Origin: Bacteroidales bacterium UBA1309
GTDB taxonomy: Bacteria; Bacteroidota; Bacteroidia; Bacteroidales; Dysgonomonadaceae
DNA length: 64,000 nucleotides
NCBI GenBank assembly: GCA_002307185.1
Contig: DBTT01000011.1
Coordinates: 155,104-219,103, forward strand
Direction of reading: 5' to 3'
The notes beneath the pieces were generated by a model. It was not told the DNA's origin, did no database searches, and was given only the letters and a program-made list of their open reading frames with translations. Below, piece by piece: positions 33,417 through 42,576 of the stretch (position 1 is the stretch's first letter; each line of letters opens with the position of its first letter). A program made the position numbers and the translations under genes.

Positions 33417-34241
33417 TTACTTCTTTCTTCTTTCGACAATGTACTTAGAAGAATGTTTCTTAGGAGCTCTTGTCTTAAGACCTCTAGAATACAATCCTTT
33501 ACGTGATCTTGGTTGACCTCCCGAAGCGCGACCTTCACCACCACCCATTGGGTGATCTACTGGGTTCATCACGACACCACGGTTACGAGGGCGACGTCCA
33601 AGCCATCTAGAGCGTCCAGCCTTACCTGATTTTTCCAATGCGTGATCTGAATTACCAACGCTACCGATTGTTGCTTTACAAGTCAAAAGGATTTTGCGTG
33701 TTTCACCAGAAGGCAATTTGATAATTGCATATCCTCCCTCGCGAGAAGTCAACTGGGCGAAAGTTCCTGCCGAGCGCACGATTTTGGCGCCTTGCTTTGG
33801 ACGTAATTCGATGTTGTGAACAACTGTACCAATAGGAATATTAGCTAATGGTAGAGCATTTCCTACTTCGGGGGCTGCATCAGCACCCGAAACCACTGTC
33901 TGACCGACCTTCAAGCCATTTGGAGCTAGAATGTACGTTTTTGCTCCATCAGCATAAAACAACAAGGCGATACGAGCCGAACGGTTCGGGTCGTATTCGA
34001 TTGTTTTAACTGTAGCAGGAACGCCGTCTTTGTTTCTCTTGAAATCGATGATACGATACTTTCTTTTGTGACCGCCGCCAAGATAACGCATTGTCATCTT
34101 ACCTTCGTTGTTGCGACCACCTGAAGCGCGCAAGCCGACTACAAGAGATTTTTCTGGTACACTCGCAGTGATTTCCTCAAATGTACCAATAACTTTGTGT
34201 CTTTGCCCCGGTGTTGTGGGCTTTAATTTACGTACTGCCAT
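33417..34241 (-). CDS. rplB: 50S ribosomal protein L2
   Basis: The 274-residue L2 supports the peptidyl transferase centre. The conserved C-terminal stretch GVVMNPVDHPMGGGEGRASG with its essential histidine is intact, and GRNNEGKMTMRYLGGGHKRK is near residue 41. It is 8 bp after rplW. Confidence 0.98.
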   Translation of the reverse strand: MAVRKLKPTTPGQRHKVIGTFEEITASVPEKSLVVGLRASGGRNNEGKMTMRYLGGGHKRKYRIIDFKRNKDGVPATVKTIEYDPNRSARIALLFYADGAKTYILAPNGLKVGQTVVSGADAAPEVGNALPLANIPIGTVVHNIELRPKQGAKIVRSAGTFAQLTSREGGYAIIKLPSGETRKILLTCKATIGSVGNSDHALEKSGKAGRSRWLGRRPRNRGVVMNPVDHPMGGGEGRASGGQPRSRKGLYSRGLKTRAPKKHSSKYIVERRKK

Positions 34242-34249
34242 TTTTTATT

Positions 34250-34543
34250 TTAGATATTGCTAAAAAAGTCTATTACTTCACCCTCTTTGAGAGTTACAAT
34301 TGCTTTCTTGTAAGAAGGAGTGCTTCCTGTAACAACACCGGCTTTGGTGTAGCGGCTTTTTGTTTTGCCAGCATACAAGCTTGTGTTTACTTTCACCACT
34401 TTCACTCCATATAGTTTCTCAACTTCTTCCTTGATTTGTATTTTGTTGGCACCCGGAACAACACGGAATGCGAAACGGTTAGGAAACTGTTCGGTAATTG
34501 CCGTTTGCTTTTCTGTCAAGACTGGTTTAATGATAATTCCCAT
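34250..34543 (-). CDS. rplW: 50S ribosomal protein L23
   Basis: A 97-residue protein at the tunnel exit, where SRP and trigger factor dock. It begins MGIIIKPVLTEKQTAITEQF and contains FRVVPGANKIQIKEEVEKLY. It is 12 bp after rplD. Confidence 0.96.
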   Translation of the reverse strand: MGIIIKPVLTEKQTAITEQFPNRFAFRVVPGANKIQIKEEVEKLYGVKVVKVNTSLYAGKTKSRYTKAGVVTGSTPSYKKAIVTLKEGEVIDFFSNI

Positions 34544-34555
34544 TTCTTTACCTCC

Positions 34556-35185
34556 TTATGCCTTAAATAGTTTATCAATTTCAGCAACAGAAGATTCTGT
34601 AAGCAACAAACTTGCATTATTCAAAATACCGTAAGTGTTTATATCTGAAGCTGTTATAATTTTAACCTTCTGTAAATTTCGAGCGGACAAATATACGTTA
34701 TTATTTTGATTTGGCAAAACCAAAAGTATCTTTTTATCAGCCACTTGCAGGTTTTTAGTGAAAGCAACAAAATCTTTTGTTTTTGGAGCTTCGTAAACGA
34801 AATCTTCTACCACAACGATTTGATTGTCTTTAGCTTTGTAAGTAAGCGCTGATTTACGAGCCAAATCACGCATTTTTTTGTTCATCTTGAAGTCGTAGTC
34901 TCTTGGCTTTGGACCAAATACACGGGCACCACCAACAAGGATTGGAGAGTTGATGTCACCACGACGAGCGCCACCTCCACCTTTTTGACGGATCAATTTG
35001 CGTGTACTTCCCGACAATTCGCTTCTTTCTTTCGACTTGTGCGTACCTTGGCGTTGGTTAGCCAAATAACGCTTCACGTCCAACCAAAGAACGTGGTCGT
35101 TTGGTTCGATACCAAAAATTGCATCATTCAACACAACTTTTTTTCCGGTATCTTTGCCGTTAATATCTAATACACTTAGTTCCAT
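34556..35185 (-). CDS. rplD: 50S ribosomal protein L4
   Basis: A 209-residue L4 whose extended loop reaches the tunnel constriction: GSTRKLIRQKGGGGARRGDI near 60-80. In E. coli it also represses the S10 operon; whether it does so here is unknown. Its ATG shares a base with the rplC stop, so translation is coupled. Confidence 0.97.
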   Translation of the reverse strand: MELSVLDINGKDTGKKVVLNDAIFGIEPNDHVLWLDVKRYLANQRQGTHKSKERSELSGSTRKLIRQKGGGGARRGDINSPILVGGARVFGPKPRDYDFKMNKKMRDLARKSALTYKAKDNQIVVVEDFVYEAPKTKDFVAFTKNLQVADKKILLVLPNQNNNVYLSARNLQKVKIITASDINTYGILNNASLLLTESSVAEIDKLFKA

Positions 35186-35799
35186 TATTTTTCAATTAAT
35201 ACGATTGAACCTTTGCTTCCGGGAACAGAACCTTTGATCAACAACAGGTTGTGTTCAGCAATAACTTTAATCACTTCAAGGTTTTGAACAGTTACACGTT
35301 CATTTCCCATTTGGCCTCCCATGCGTGTGCCTTTGAACACTTTTGCAGGGTAAGAACATGCTCCGATAGAACCCGGGGCACGCAAACGGTTGTGTTGTCC
35401 CAAAGTAGCTTGCCCTACCCCACCGAAACCGTGGCGCTTAACAACCCCTTGAAAACCTTTACCTTTAGAGGTTCCGATAATATCCACATACTGAGTGTCG
35501 CCAAACACGTCAACGGTGAGTACATCTCCTAATTTCGCATCTTTGAAACCTTTGAACTCGGCCAAGTGCCTCTTGGGTGATACTCCAGCTTTTTGAAAGT
35601 GACCAGCTTGAGGCTTAGATGTGTGCTTGTCTTTTTTATCGACAAAACCAATCTGGATAGCTTCGTACCCGTCTGTTTCAACAGTTTTAACTTGAGTAAC
35701 AACACAAGGACCTACTTCGACAACAGTGCATGGAACATTTTTTCCCTCGGCACTGAAAACGGATGTCATTCCGATTTTTTTTCCAATTAATCCTGGCAT
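35185..35799 (-). CDS. rplC: 50S ribosomal protein L3
   Basis: The 204-residue L3 reaches the peptidyl transferase centre. It shows MPGLIGKKIGMTSVFSAEGK and the central GTSKGKGFQGVVKRHGFGG; the glutamine methylated in some bacteria lies in GGVGQATLGQHNRLRAPGS. A 112-bp gap separates it from rpsJ, larger than others in this block. Confidence 0.97.
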   Translation of the reverse strand: MPGLIGKKIGMTSVFSAEGKNVPCTVVEVGPCVVTQVKTVETDGYEAIQIGFVDKKDKHTSKPQAGHFQKAGVSPKRHLAEFKGFKDAKLGDVLTVDVFGDTQYVDIIGTSKGKGFQGVVKRHGFGGVGQATLGQHNRLRAPGSIGACSYPAKVFKGTRMGGQMGNERVTVQNLEVIKVIAEHNLLLIKGSVPGSKGSIVLIEK

Positions 35800-35911
35800 T
35801 TCTTTAATTTTTTGCCTCCTTAATTTCCATAAATGAACTCATCGAGAGGCGGATTTGTAAATAAATTAGCTTTCCATTAGCTTTCTTTTCAGAGAACCAT
35901 ACAGGGAGCTA

Positions 35912-36217
35912 TCAAACTTTAATCTCTACTTCTACTCCACTTGGCAACTCAAGCTTCATCAAGGCATCAACAGTTTTAGCTGTGGAGCTGTAGATGTCGA
36001 TCAATCTTTTGTAAGAGCTTAGTTCGAATTGTTCGCGAGACTTTTTGTTCACGAAAGTCGAACGGTTCACCGTGAAGATACGTTTGTGAGTTGGCAATGG
36101 AATAGGACCACTTACCACAGCACCTGTAGCTTTCACTGTCTTCACGATCTTTTCGGCTGACTTGTCAACCAAGTTGTAGTCGTAAGATTTCAGTTTGATT
36201 CTGATTTTTTGACTCAT
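35912..36217 (-). CDS. rpsJ: 30S ribosomal protein S10 (NusE)
   Basis: The 101-residue S10 sits in the 30S head and joins antitermination complexes as NusE. It begins MSQKIRIKLKSYDYNLVDKS and carries the signature GPIPLPTHKRIFTVNRSTFV. It is 101 bp after fusA, with a hairpin in the gap. Confidence 0.97.
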   Translation of the reverse strand: MSQKIRIKLKSYDYNLVDKSAEKIVKTVKATGAVVSGPIPLPTHKRIFTVNRSTFVNKKSREQFELSSYKRLIDIYSSTAKTVDALMKLELPSGVEVEIKV

Positions 36218-36318
36218 TGTCTTTTTTATGAATGGTTATTAATAAAAATATATAAGAAAGCGAAGCCCGGCGTGATTAAGAGTCATTTACTAACCTCCAC
36301 CGTGCTTCACATTTTATA
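36218..36318 (-). promoter_or_regulatory. Hairpin in the fusA-rpsJ gap
   Basis: On the minus strand GAAGCACGG and CCGGGCTTC can pair (with a small bulge) across about 31 bases, followed by an AT-rich run (CTTTCTTATATATTTTT). It may be a partial terminator or a processing site separating the str and S10 transcripts. Confidence 0.35.
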
Positions 36319-38442
36319 TTACTTAATCAAGTCAACGCGGCCTTTGGCTTCTTCCAACACTTGACGGGCGATAGAAGCTGACACTTCCTCGTAATGGGAG
36401 AATGTCATGGCTGAAGTAGCGCGTCCCGAAGTGATTGTACGCAAAGAAGTCACGTAACCGAACATTTCAGCCAATGGGACTTTTGCTTTTACAACACGAG
36501 CACCAGAACGGCTCGATTCCATTCCTTCCACCTGACCGCGACGTTTGTTCAAGTCGGAAATCACGTCACCCATACTTTCTTCCGGAGTAACAACTTCCAA
36601 GCTCATAATCGGTTCAAGCAAAATTGGTCTAGCCTTTTCGGAAGCTGATTTGAATGCAAAACGAGCACAAAGTTCGAACGACAACTGGTCGGAGTCAACA
36701 GGGTGGAAAGATCCATCTACCAAGACAACTTTCAGCTTGTCCAAAGAGTATCCAGCGAGTACACCATTTTTCATAGCGGACAAGAATCCTTTTTGAACGG
36801 AAGGCACAAATTCTTTTGGAATGTTCCCTCCCCTTACTTCGTCAACGAATTGCAACTCGCCTTCGAATTCTTCATCAGCGGGCCCTACTTTAACGATGAT
36901 GTCGGCAAACTTACCACGACCACCCGATTGTTTCTTGTAAACTTCACGAAGTTCAACAGTGTCGCGGATAGCTTCTTTGTAAGAAACTTGAGGACGACCC
37001 TGGTTACATTCCACTTTAAATTCACGTTTCAAACGGTCGATGATGATTTCCAAGTGAAGCTCACCCATACCTTCAATGATCGTTTGACCAGAATCTTCGT
37101 CAGTGTGGACACGGAATGTTGGATCTTCTTCAGCCAATTTAGCCAAACCATTAGACAACTTGTCGATATCTTTCTGAGTCTTAGGCTCGATGGAGATACC
37201 AATTACGGGTTCTGGGAAGTCCATAGATTCCAATACGATTGGGCTATCTTCGTTACAAAGGGTGTCACCCGTACGGATATCTTTGAAACCAACACCTGCG
37301 CCAATGTCACCACAACCGATCACATCTTTTGGGTTTTGCTTGTTGGAGTGCATCTGGAACAAACGTGAAATACGCTCTTTCTTATCGGAACGTGGGTTGT
37401 ACACGTAAGATCCGGCAGGAAGTTCTCCTGAATATACACGGAAGAAACACAAACGTCCCACGAATGGATCGGTAGCGATCTTGAATGCCAAGGCACAAAG
37501 AGGCTCGTCTGGATTTGGGTGACGCACGATTTTTTCATCTGTGCGAGGGTCAATTCCTTCGATAGCTTCTGTATCCACAGGGCTAGGCAAGAACTTCGAA
37601 ACCGCATCCAAAAGCGGTTGCACTCCTTTGTTCTTGAATGAAGAGCCACAAAGCATCGGATTGATTTGCATGTTCAATGTTCCTTTGCGCAAAGCGACAA
37701 GGATTTCATCTTCTGTGATGGTTGAAGGATCATCGAAGAATTTTTCCATGAGAGTTTCATCGCATTCAGCAACTTGCTCCAACATTTTTTCTCTCCATTC
37801 TTCAGCTTCAGCCAAAACATCAGCAGGGATGTCAGCCAATTCGTAGTCAGCACCCATTGTTTCATCGTGCCAGTACATGGCCTTCATCGTCACCAAATCA
37901 ACGATGCCCCTGAAGTGTTCTTCAGCACCGATTGGGATTTGGATTGGACAAGGAGTCGCACCTAGCACAGTCTTAATCTGACGAACTACGTCAAAAAAGT
38001 CTGCGCCAGAACGGTCCATTTTGTTCACGTAACAAATACGTGGCACCTTATATTTATCAGCTTGACGCCACACGGTTTCAGACTGAGGTTCGACGCCACC
38101 AACGGCACAGAAAGTTGCGATGGCTCCGTCAAGAATACGAAGCGAACGTTCTACCTCCACAGTGAAGTCAACGTGTCCCGGGGTATCAATCAAGTTGACT
38201 TTGTAGATCTCATTATTATATCTCCACTGAGTGGTAGTAGCGGCAGAAGTGATAGTGATACCACGTTCTTGCTCTTGCTCCATCCAGTCCATGGTTGCAG
38301 CTCCATCATGCACCTCACCAATCTTGTGTGTCAATCCTGTATAAAACAAGATACGCTCAGATGTTGTGGTTTTTCCCGCATCGATATGCGCCATGATACC
38401 GATGTTTCTGGTGAGTCTTAAAGCATCATTTACTTTTGCCAT
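36319..38442 (-). CDS. fusA: Elongation factor G
   Basis: A 707-residue GTPase that drives translocation and, with RRF, ribosome recycling. G motifs: AHIDAGKTTTSERIL (P-loop, about 18-32), RGITITSAATT (switch I), DTPGHVDFTVEVERS and NKMDRSGADF. Domains II-V follow with the usual order and length. It is 24 bp after rpsG. Unlike E. coli, tuf does not follow. Confidence 0.97.
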   Translation of the reverse strand: MAKVNDALRLTRNIGIMAHIDAGKTTTSERILFYTGLTHKIGEVHDGAATMDWMEQEQERGITITSAATTTQWRYNNEIYKVNLIDTPGHVDFTVEVERSLRILDGAIATFCAVGGVEPQSETVWRQADKYKVPRICYVNKMDRSGADFFDVVRQIKTVLGATPCPIQIPIGAEEHFRGIVDLVTMKAMYWHDETMGADYELADIPADVLAEAEEWREKMLEQVAECDETLMEKFFDDPSTITEDEILVALRKGTLNMQINPMLCGSSFKNKGVQPLLDAVSKFLPSPVDTEAIEGIDPRTDEKIVRHPNPDEPLCALAFKIATDPFVGRLCFFRVYSGELPAGSYVYNPRSDKKERISRLFQMHSNKQNPKDVIGCGDIGAGVGFKDIRTGDTLCNEDSPIVLESMDFPEPVIGISIEPKTQKDIDKLSNGLAKLAEEDPTFRVHTDEDSGQTIIEGMGELHLEIIIDRLKREFKVECNQGRPQVSYKEAIRDTVELREVYKKQSGGRGKFADIIVKVGPADEEFEGELQFVDEVRGGNIPKEFVPSVQKGFLSAMKNGVLAGYSLDKLKVVLVDGSFHPVDSDQLSFELCARFAFKSASEKARPILLEPIMSLEVVTPEESMGDVISDLNKRRGQVEGMESSRSGARVVKAKVPLAEMFGYVTSLRTITSGRATSAMTFSHYEEVSASIARQVLEEAKGRVDLIK

Positions 38443-38466
38443 TGCTGTTTATTCCTTTCTTCTTAA

Positions 38467-38943
38467 TTAAAATCTGAAATATGCGAATGCACGGTTAGCT
38501 TCGGCCATTCTGTGCATATCTTCTTTGCGTTTGTAGGCACCTCCTTGGTTGTTGAAAGCGTCAACGATTTCAGCCGCCAATTTGTCAGCCATTGTTTTGC
38601 CGCCTCTCTTGCGAGCATAAAGGATCAAGTTTTTCATTGAAACCGATTCCTTACGGTCAGGGCGAATTTCTGTTGGAACTTGAAAAGTAGCACCACCCAC
38701 GCGGCGAGATTTCACTTCCACTTGTGGTGTAATATTATCGAGAGCAGATTTCCAAATCTCAAGCGTAGATTTCTCTTCGTTTGGCAATTTTGTTTTCACA
38801 ACATTCAAAGCACCGTAGAAAATGTCATAAGCTGTGCTTTTTTTGCCGTCGTACATCAGGTGATTCACAAACTTGGACACCTTTACATCACCATAAACAG
38901 GATCAGGAAGAACCTGTCTTTTTTTGGGTTTTGTCTTTCTCAT
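38467..38943 (-). CDS. rpsG: 30S ribosomal protein S7
   Basis: The 158-residue S7 nucleates the 30S head. It starts MRKTKPKKRQVLPDPVYGDV and has VGGATFQVPTEIRPDRKESV. A longer frame (to 38997) adds 18 unrelated residues; ATG 38941-38943 is right. The gap to rpsL is 144 bp. Confidence 0.96.
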   Translation of the reverse strand: MRKTKPKKRQVLPDPVYGDVKVSKFVNHLMYDGKKSTAYDIFYGALNVVKTKLPNEEKSTLEIWKSALDNITPQVEVKSRRVGGATFQVPTEIRPDRKESVSMKNLILYARKRGGKTMADKLAAEIVDAFNNQGGAYKRKEDMHRMAEANRAFAYFRF

Positions 38944-39087
38944 TTTACTAATAAAAATTTGTTCTGTTTTGGCTGTCAATTTTTTAGTACTCTTCAACGA
39001 TTCCTCCGAATCATTTACTCAACCTTTTTATTGCCTAATCCAATAACCGAAAACGTTGTTAATTAATTGGTTTTTTGGGCGAAAGAA

Positions 39088-39504
39088 TTATTTCTTCTTT
39101 CCTTTAGCAGGAGCCGCAGGAGCTGCTTTTCCAGCCTTTGGACGTTTTGCTCCATATTTAGAGCGTCTTTGCGTGCGACCATTCACTCCGGCTGTATCCA
39201 ACGTTCCACGAACGATGTGATAACGTACACCTGGAAGGTCTTTCACACGGCCACCTCTAACAAGCACGATAGAGTGTTCCTGCAAATTGTGTCCTTCTCC
39301 AGGAATATAAGCATTCACTTCTTTACCGTTTGTCAAACGCACACGTGCGACTTTACGCATAGCCGAGTTTGGTTTTTTAGGAGTAGTTGTATATACGCGT
39401 ACGCATACACCTCTACGCTGTGGGCAAGAATCCAAAGCAGGAGACTTGCTCTTATCCACCAACTCAGTACGTCCTTTTCTTACTAATTGTTGAATTGTAG
39501 GCAT
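39088..39504 (-). CDS. rpsL: 30S ribosomal protein S12
   Basis: A 138-residue S12 of the decoding centre. TTPKKPNSAMRKVARVRLTN carries the lysine altered in streptomycin resistance in other bacteria, here the wild-type residue; GGRVKDLPGVRYHIVRGTLD follows. The last 15 residues are an Ala/Pro/Lys tail. It is the first gene of the ribosomal block. Confidence 0.97.
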   Translation of the reverse strand: MPTIQQLVRKGRTELVDKSKSPALDSCPQRRGVCVRVYTTTPKKPNSAMRKVARVRLTNGKEVNAYIPGEGHNLQEHSIVLVRGGRVKDLPGVRYHIVRGTLDTAGVNGRTQRRSKYGAKRPKAGKAAPAAPAKGKKK

Positions 39505-39643
39505 TTTTTTACTCTTTAGAACTTAAAAAATTCAATTTTTATATTATAAAATAGTCTTTCGAAATACAGGAAAATATCGACAATCCCATTAATAATCAAT
39601 AAGTTATTAACGAAACCGCCATTCTACCCATGCAATCGAGGCA

Positions 39644-39675
39644 CAAAATTACACTAAATCAGTGAGATATGCAAA
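39644..39675 (-). promoter_or_regulatory. Promoter of the str-S10-spc-alpha block
   Basis: On the minus strand TTTG (39675 to 39672) is followed 20 bp later by TAATTTTG (39651 to 39644), a full match to the Bacteroidota -33/-7 promoter. The leader to the rpsL ATG is about 135 bases and AT-rich. Confidence 0.7.
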
Positions 39676-39757
39676 CATCGAAGAATATTTTTCTTCCATA
39701 TGAATATTTGTTTGCTTGAACGGAAGGCGTATGCAAAATATATAGCCAATTCCATTT

Positions 39758-41116
39758 TCATTGTGGCTTATCTGGAAATGATAGCACCACCAGTGTGCCT
39801 TTTCCCTGCTCGGAGAAGATTTCGTATATCACACCTGCTTTTTCCAAGATGCGCAAAGCAATCGAAAGGCCAATGCCGTTGCCGCGAATGTCGTTTGTGT
39901 TGTTGCCGCGAAAGAAAGGTTTGCTGATATCTTTCAATTCATCGGGAGGGATTCCTATCCCATGGTCTTGGACTGAAACATGCAAGATTTGATTTTCCTG
40001 ATAGATTCGAATTTGCACTACCTGCTGCATTGAGTACTTTACAGCGTTTTCTATGATGTTGAACAACGACATATAGAGCTGCGTCTTGCTACGATTCACC
40101 GTCAGCAGGCTTTCATCTTCGGGTTGAATCTCTACCTCGGGATGTATCTTCGGATTTCGATAAAGCGCTGAAACTTTTTTGATGATGTGCCAAATCAATT
40201 CATCCATACGCACATGGTTGGGCGTATCCGAGTCTTTCCTCAAATCCGAAACGACCAAAAGCGTGTTGAGTATCTCTTTTAGCCGGACAATCTCATCGAT
40301 CAATTCCAACGACAATTTTTCGTATTCCTCAGGCATTCTTCTTTTGAGGGAAAACACCTCCAAATTCCCCATCATGGCTGCCAACGGGGTTCTAAATTCG
40401 TGGGACACATAGTTCACGAAATTCTTTTGAATCATGAATGACTCCGAGATCCGGGACAGCAATTCATTGAACGTGTCAGTGAGATCCTGCAATTCGTCCT
40501 TGGTGTTCGGTGAAATAATTTGCACCCCTTCCTCGTCAAGCGAAAGGGTCTCCACTTGGTGAATGATGCTGCTTACAGGCAGGTAGGCAATCCGGGCGAG
40601 CCACCGGCTCAGCAGGATGACGGCAATTAGGCCGACAAGAAGTGCGCAAACGAGGATCGTCAGCAGCGAGACGAGTTCTCTGTTCAGAATGTTTTTCCGT
40701 TCTTTGGTGACAATCACAAAATCGCCTTGGTTGTCTTGGTAATAACGCCCATGGCAGAAGCTTCTTTCTGTGGCAAAGTCGTAAGTCTGGGTTTTCCTGA
40801 TTCTTTTTAAGATAACCCGATCGACCAGATGATTTTTATTGCCGAAGACCAAACTATCGGATGAATCATATGCTTGGTATGCAATGCCATGCATCATTTG
40901 GCTGAACTGCTTTTCCGCTTTCAAAAAATCTTCGTGGTTGAGCTCGTCTTCTTCAAAATGGAAAAGGCTCACCACGTGTGCCGAATTTTCCAGGTCTTTG
41001 TAAACCCGGCTTTCGGCACCGCGGCTATACAAAACATAAACAAGGCAGGATATGGATGCAAACACCACCCCAAAGGCAATAGAACAGAAAAGACTGAGCC
41101 GAGTTTGAACTTTCAT
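39758..41116 (-). CDS. Two-component sensor histidine kinase
   Basis: A 452-residue inner-membrane kinase. Membrane segment 1 is about 8-30 and segment 2 about 149-169, with a 118-residue periplasmic sensor between them, followed by HAMP (about 170-225). The phosphorylated His239 is in FVNYVSHEFRTPLAAMMG. ATPase boxes are NIIENAVKYS (N), DHGIGIP (G1) and NGIGLSIALRIL (G2). It lies 80 bp behind its response regulator. The signal is unknown. It resembles the RprX class only in a general way. Confidence 0.9.
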   Translation of the reverse strand: MKVQTRLSLFCSIAFGVVFASISCLVYVLYSRGAESRVYKDLENSAHVVSLFHFEEDELNHEDFLKAEKQFSQMMHGIAYQAYDSSDSLVFGNKNHLVDRVILKRIRKTQTYDFATERSFCHGRYYQDNQGDFVIVTKERKNILNRELVSLLTILVCALLVGLIAVILLSRWLARIAYLPVSSIIHQVETLSLDEEGVQIISPNTKDELQDLTDTFNELLSRISESFMIQKNFVNYVSHEFRTPLAAMMGNLEVFSLKRRMPEEYEKLSLELIDEIVRLKEILNTLLVVSDLRKDSDTPNHVRMDELIWHIIKKVSALYRNPKIHPEVEIQPEDESLLTVNRSKTQLYMSLFNIIENAVKYSMQQVVQIRIYQENQILHVSVQDHGIGIPPDELKDISKPFFRGNNTNDIRGNGIGLSIALRILEKAGVIYEIFSEQGKGTLVVLSFPDKPQ

Positions 41117-41196
41117 CGAAATGCTAAAAAAATGGTATTTAAAACCGAGAGCCCGAAAATCTCACATAGCAAGCAAATAGATACCCAGGAAAGGCA

Positions 41197-41880
41197 TTAT
41201 TCTTGTGTCCGAATCAAATAACCTCTCCCTTTTACTGTCTGAATCAGTTTATTGTCAAAATTGGAATCCACCTTGTTGCGGAGATACGAGATATAAACAT
41301 CCACCACATTGGTGCTGGGATCGTAATTTATCCCCCACACTGTGTCCAAAATTTGAGTACGGGGAAGCACTTTGTTTTTGTTTTCCATCAATAGCTGGAG
41401 AAGCTTGAACTCCTGCAAGGTGAGTTTGATTTCGGCATTGCCCCTTTTCACAAAATGGCGTTCCACATCCAACGACAAATCGTCGCATTCCAGAATGGTG
41501 TCGCCCAATTGGTTGTTGTATTTTGTTCTTCTCACCAAAGCATGGATGCGGGCAACCAATTCCTTGAAATGAAAAGGCTTGGATAAATAATCATCGGCGC
41601 CGTAATCCAAAGCCTTTACCTTGTCCTCTGGATCACCCAAAGCACTGACCACAAGGATCGGCGTATTGATCTTTTTGTAGCGGGTATATTGTAACAGTTC
41701 GATTCCATCAATATCGGGCAGCATGATGTCGAGCAAGATGATATCCCATGTGCGTTGCGCAATCAGCGAGCGTGCATCAGTCCCCCTCTCGGCTAACACA
41801 ACCGAAAACCCCGTTTCCTCGAGCCCCTTAACTAAGAATTGGCTGATCCGTTCATTATCTTCTACTAATAATAGGTCCAT
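41197..41880 (-). CDS. OmpR/PhoB family response regulator
   Basis: A 227-residue regulator with an N-terminal receiver (phospho-acceptor Asp51 in IILLDIMLPDIDG; partner Lys in LSKPFHFKELV) and a C-terminal winged helix (LTLQEFKLLQLLMENKNKV to LRNKVDSNFDNKLIQTVKGR, ending GYLIRTQE). It partners the kinase just downstream. A -7 like element (TAAATTTG on the minus strand, 41983-41990) is about 100 bp upstream. Confidence 0.92.
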   Translation of the reverse strand: MDLLLVEDNERISQFLVKGLEETGFSVVLAERGTDARSLIAQRTWDIILLDIMLPDIDGIELLQYTRYKKINTPILVVSALGDPEDKVKALDYGADDYLSKPFHFKELVARIHALVRRTKYNNQLGDTILECDDLSLDVERHFVKRGNAEIKLTLQEFKLLQLLMENKNKVLPRTQILDTVWGINYDPSTNVVDVYISYLRNKVDSNFDNKLIQTVKGRGYLIRTQE

Positions 41881-42576
41881 GATAAGTTTGTTGATTTGTT
41901 GACTTGCTTCATTTGTAAATTCATCAATTTGGCGACCTACAAATATTTCATTAATTTACAGATTACCTATTTTACTTGTTGACAAATTTACAAATTTCTG
42001 TTTTCCTCCAATCGTTTGTTGCAACGATATGCGAAATAAAATACTTGAGGTGGCACGGTGAACCACAAGATCATACTACTAATGCGAATCAGTAGTTGAA
42101 GCTATTCACAGTCCATTATAGTTAAATTTTTTATAATCAATATTTTAAATACATAAAAAGAATAATACCACTTATTTCTCAGTTATGATTTCCGAAAAGA
42201 AAGAACTTAAACTGATAAAATATAGATGTATATCTGTGATTTATACGGCAAAGAACCGAAGTCCCATTGCCAAAGAATTACCTTCTTTCCATACATTCAA
42301 CTACCGTTTGAATTTACCGACAGAAGCATTTATTTTCAAGTGGTTGAATGAGAAAACAATATTTGCTTAATCGACTTTCGTTTGCTGACATATCAAATCA
42401 ACATATTTTTTAGTCTAAATGCTATATTGTGCAAATATACTGACCGAAGATTAAGGGAACTTTCAGAACAGATTAGAATTGAGTTGGAAAATATTTCTTC
42501 CAATATTTGCAACAAAATGATGAATGATTCCTGCTTTTTTACGAGCTTTGCAAAACATATTTCATCCAACAGACTT
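41881..42576. other. 696-bp intergenic region with no confident gene
   Basis: This separates the divergent response regulator and TlpA-like genes. It is AT-rich. The minus side holds a candidate -7 element at 41983-41990. A plus-strand ATG frame at 42185-42370 (61 codons, begins MISEKKELKLIKYRCISV) has no recognisable feature and is not called. A 65-codon in-frame extension of the TlpA-like frame begins at 42382 but has no export signal. Confidence 0.4.

Noticed and set aside
42185..42370. A 61-codon frame upstream of the TlpA-like gene
   Set aside because: AT-rich region, no promoter or family feature.
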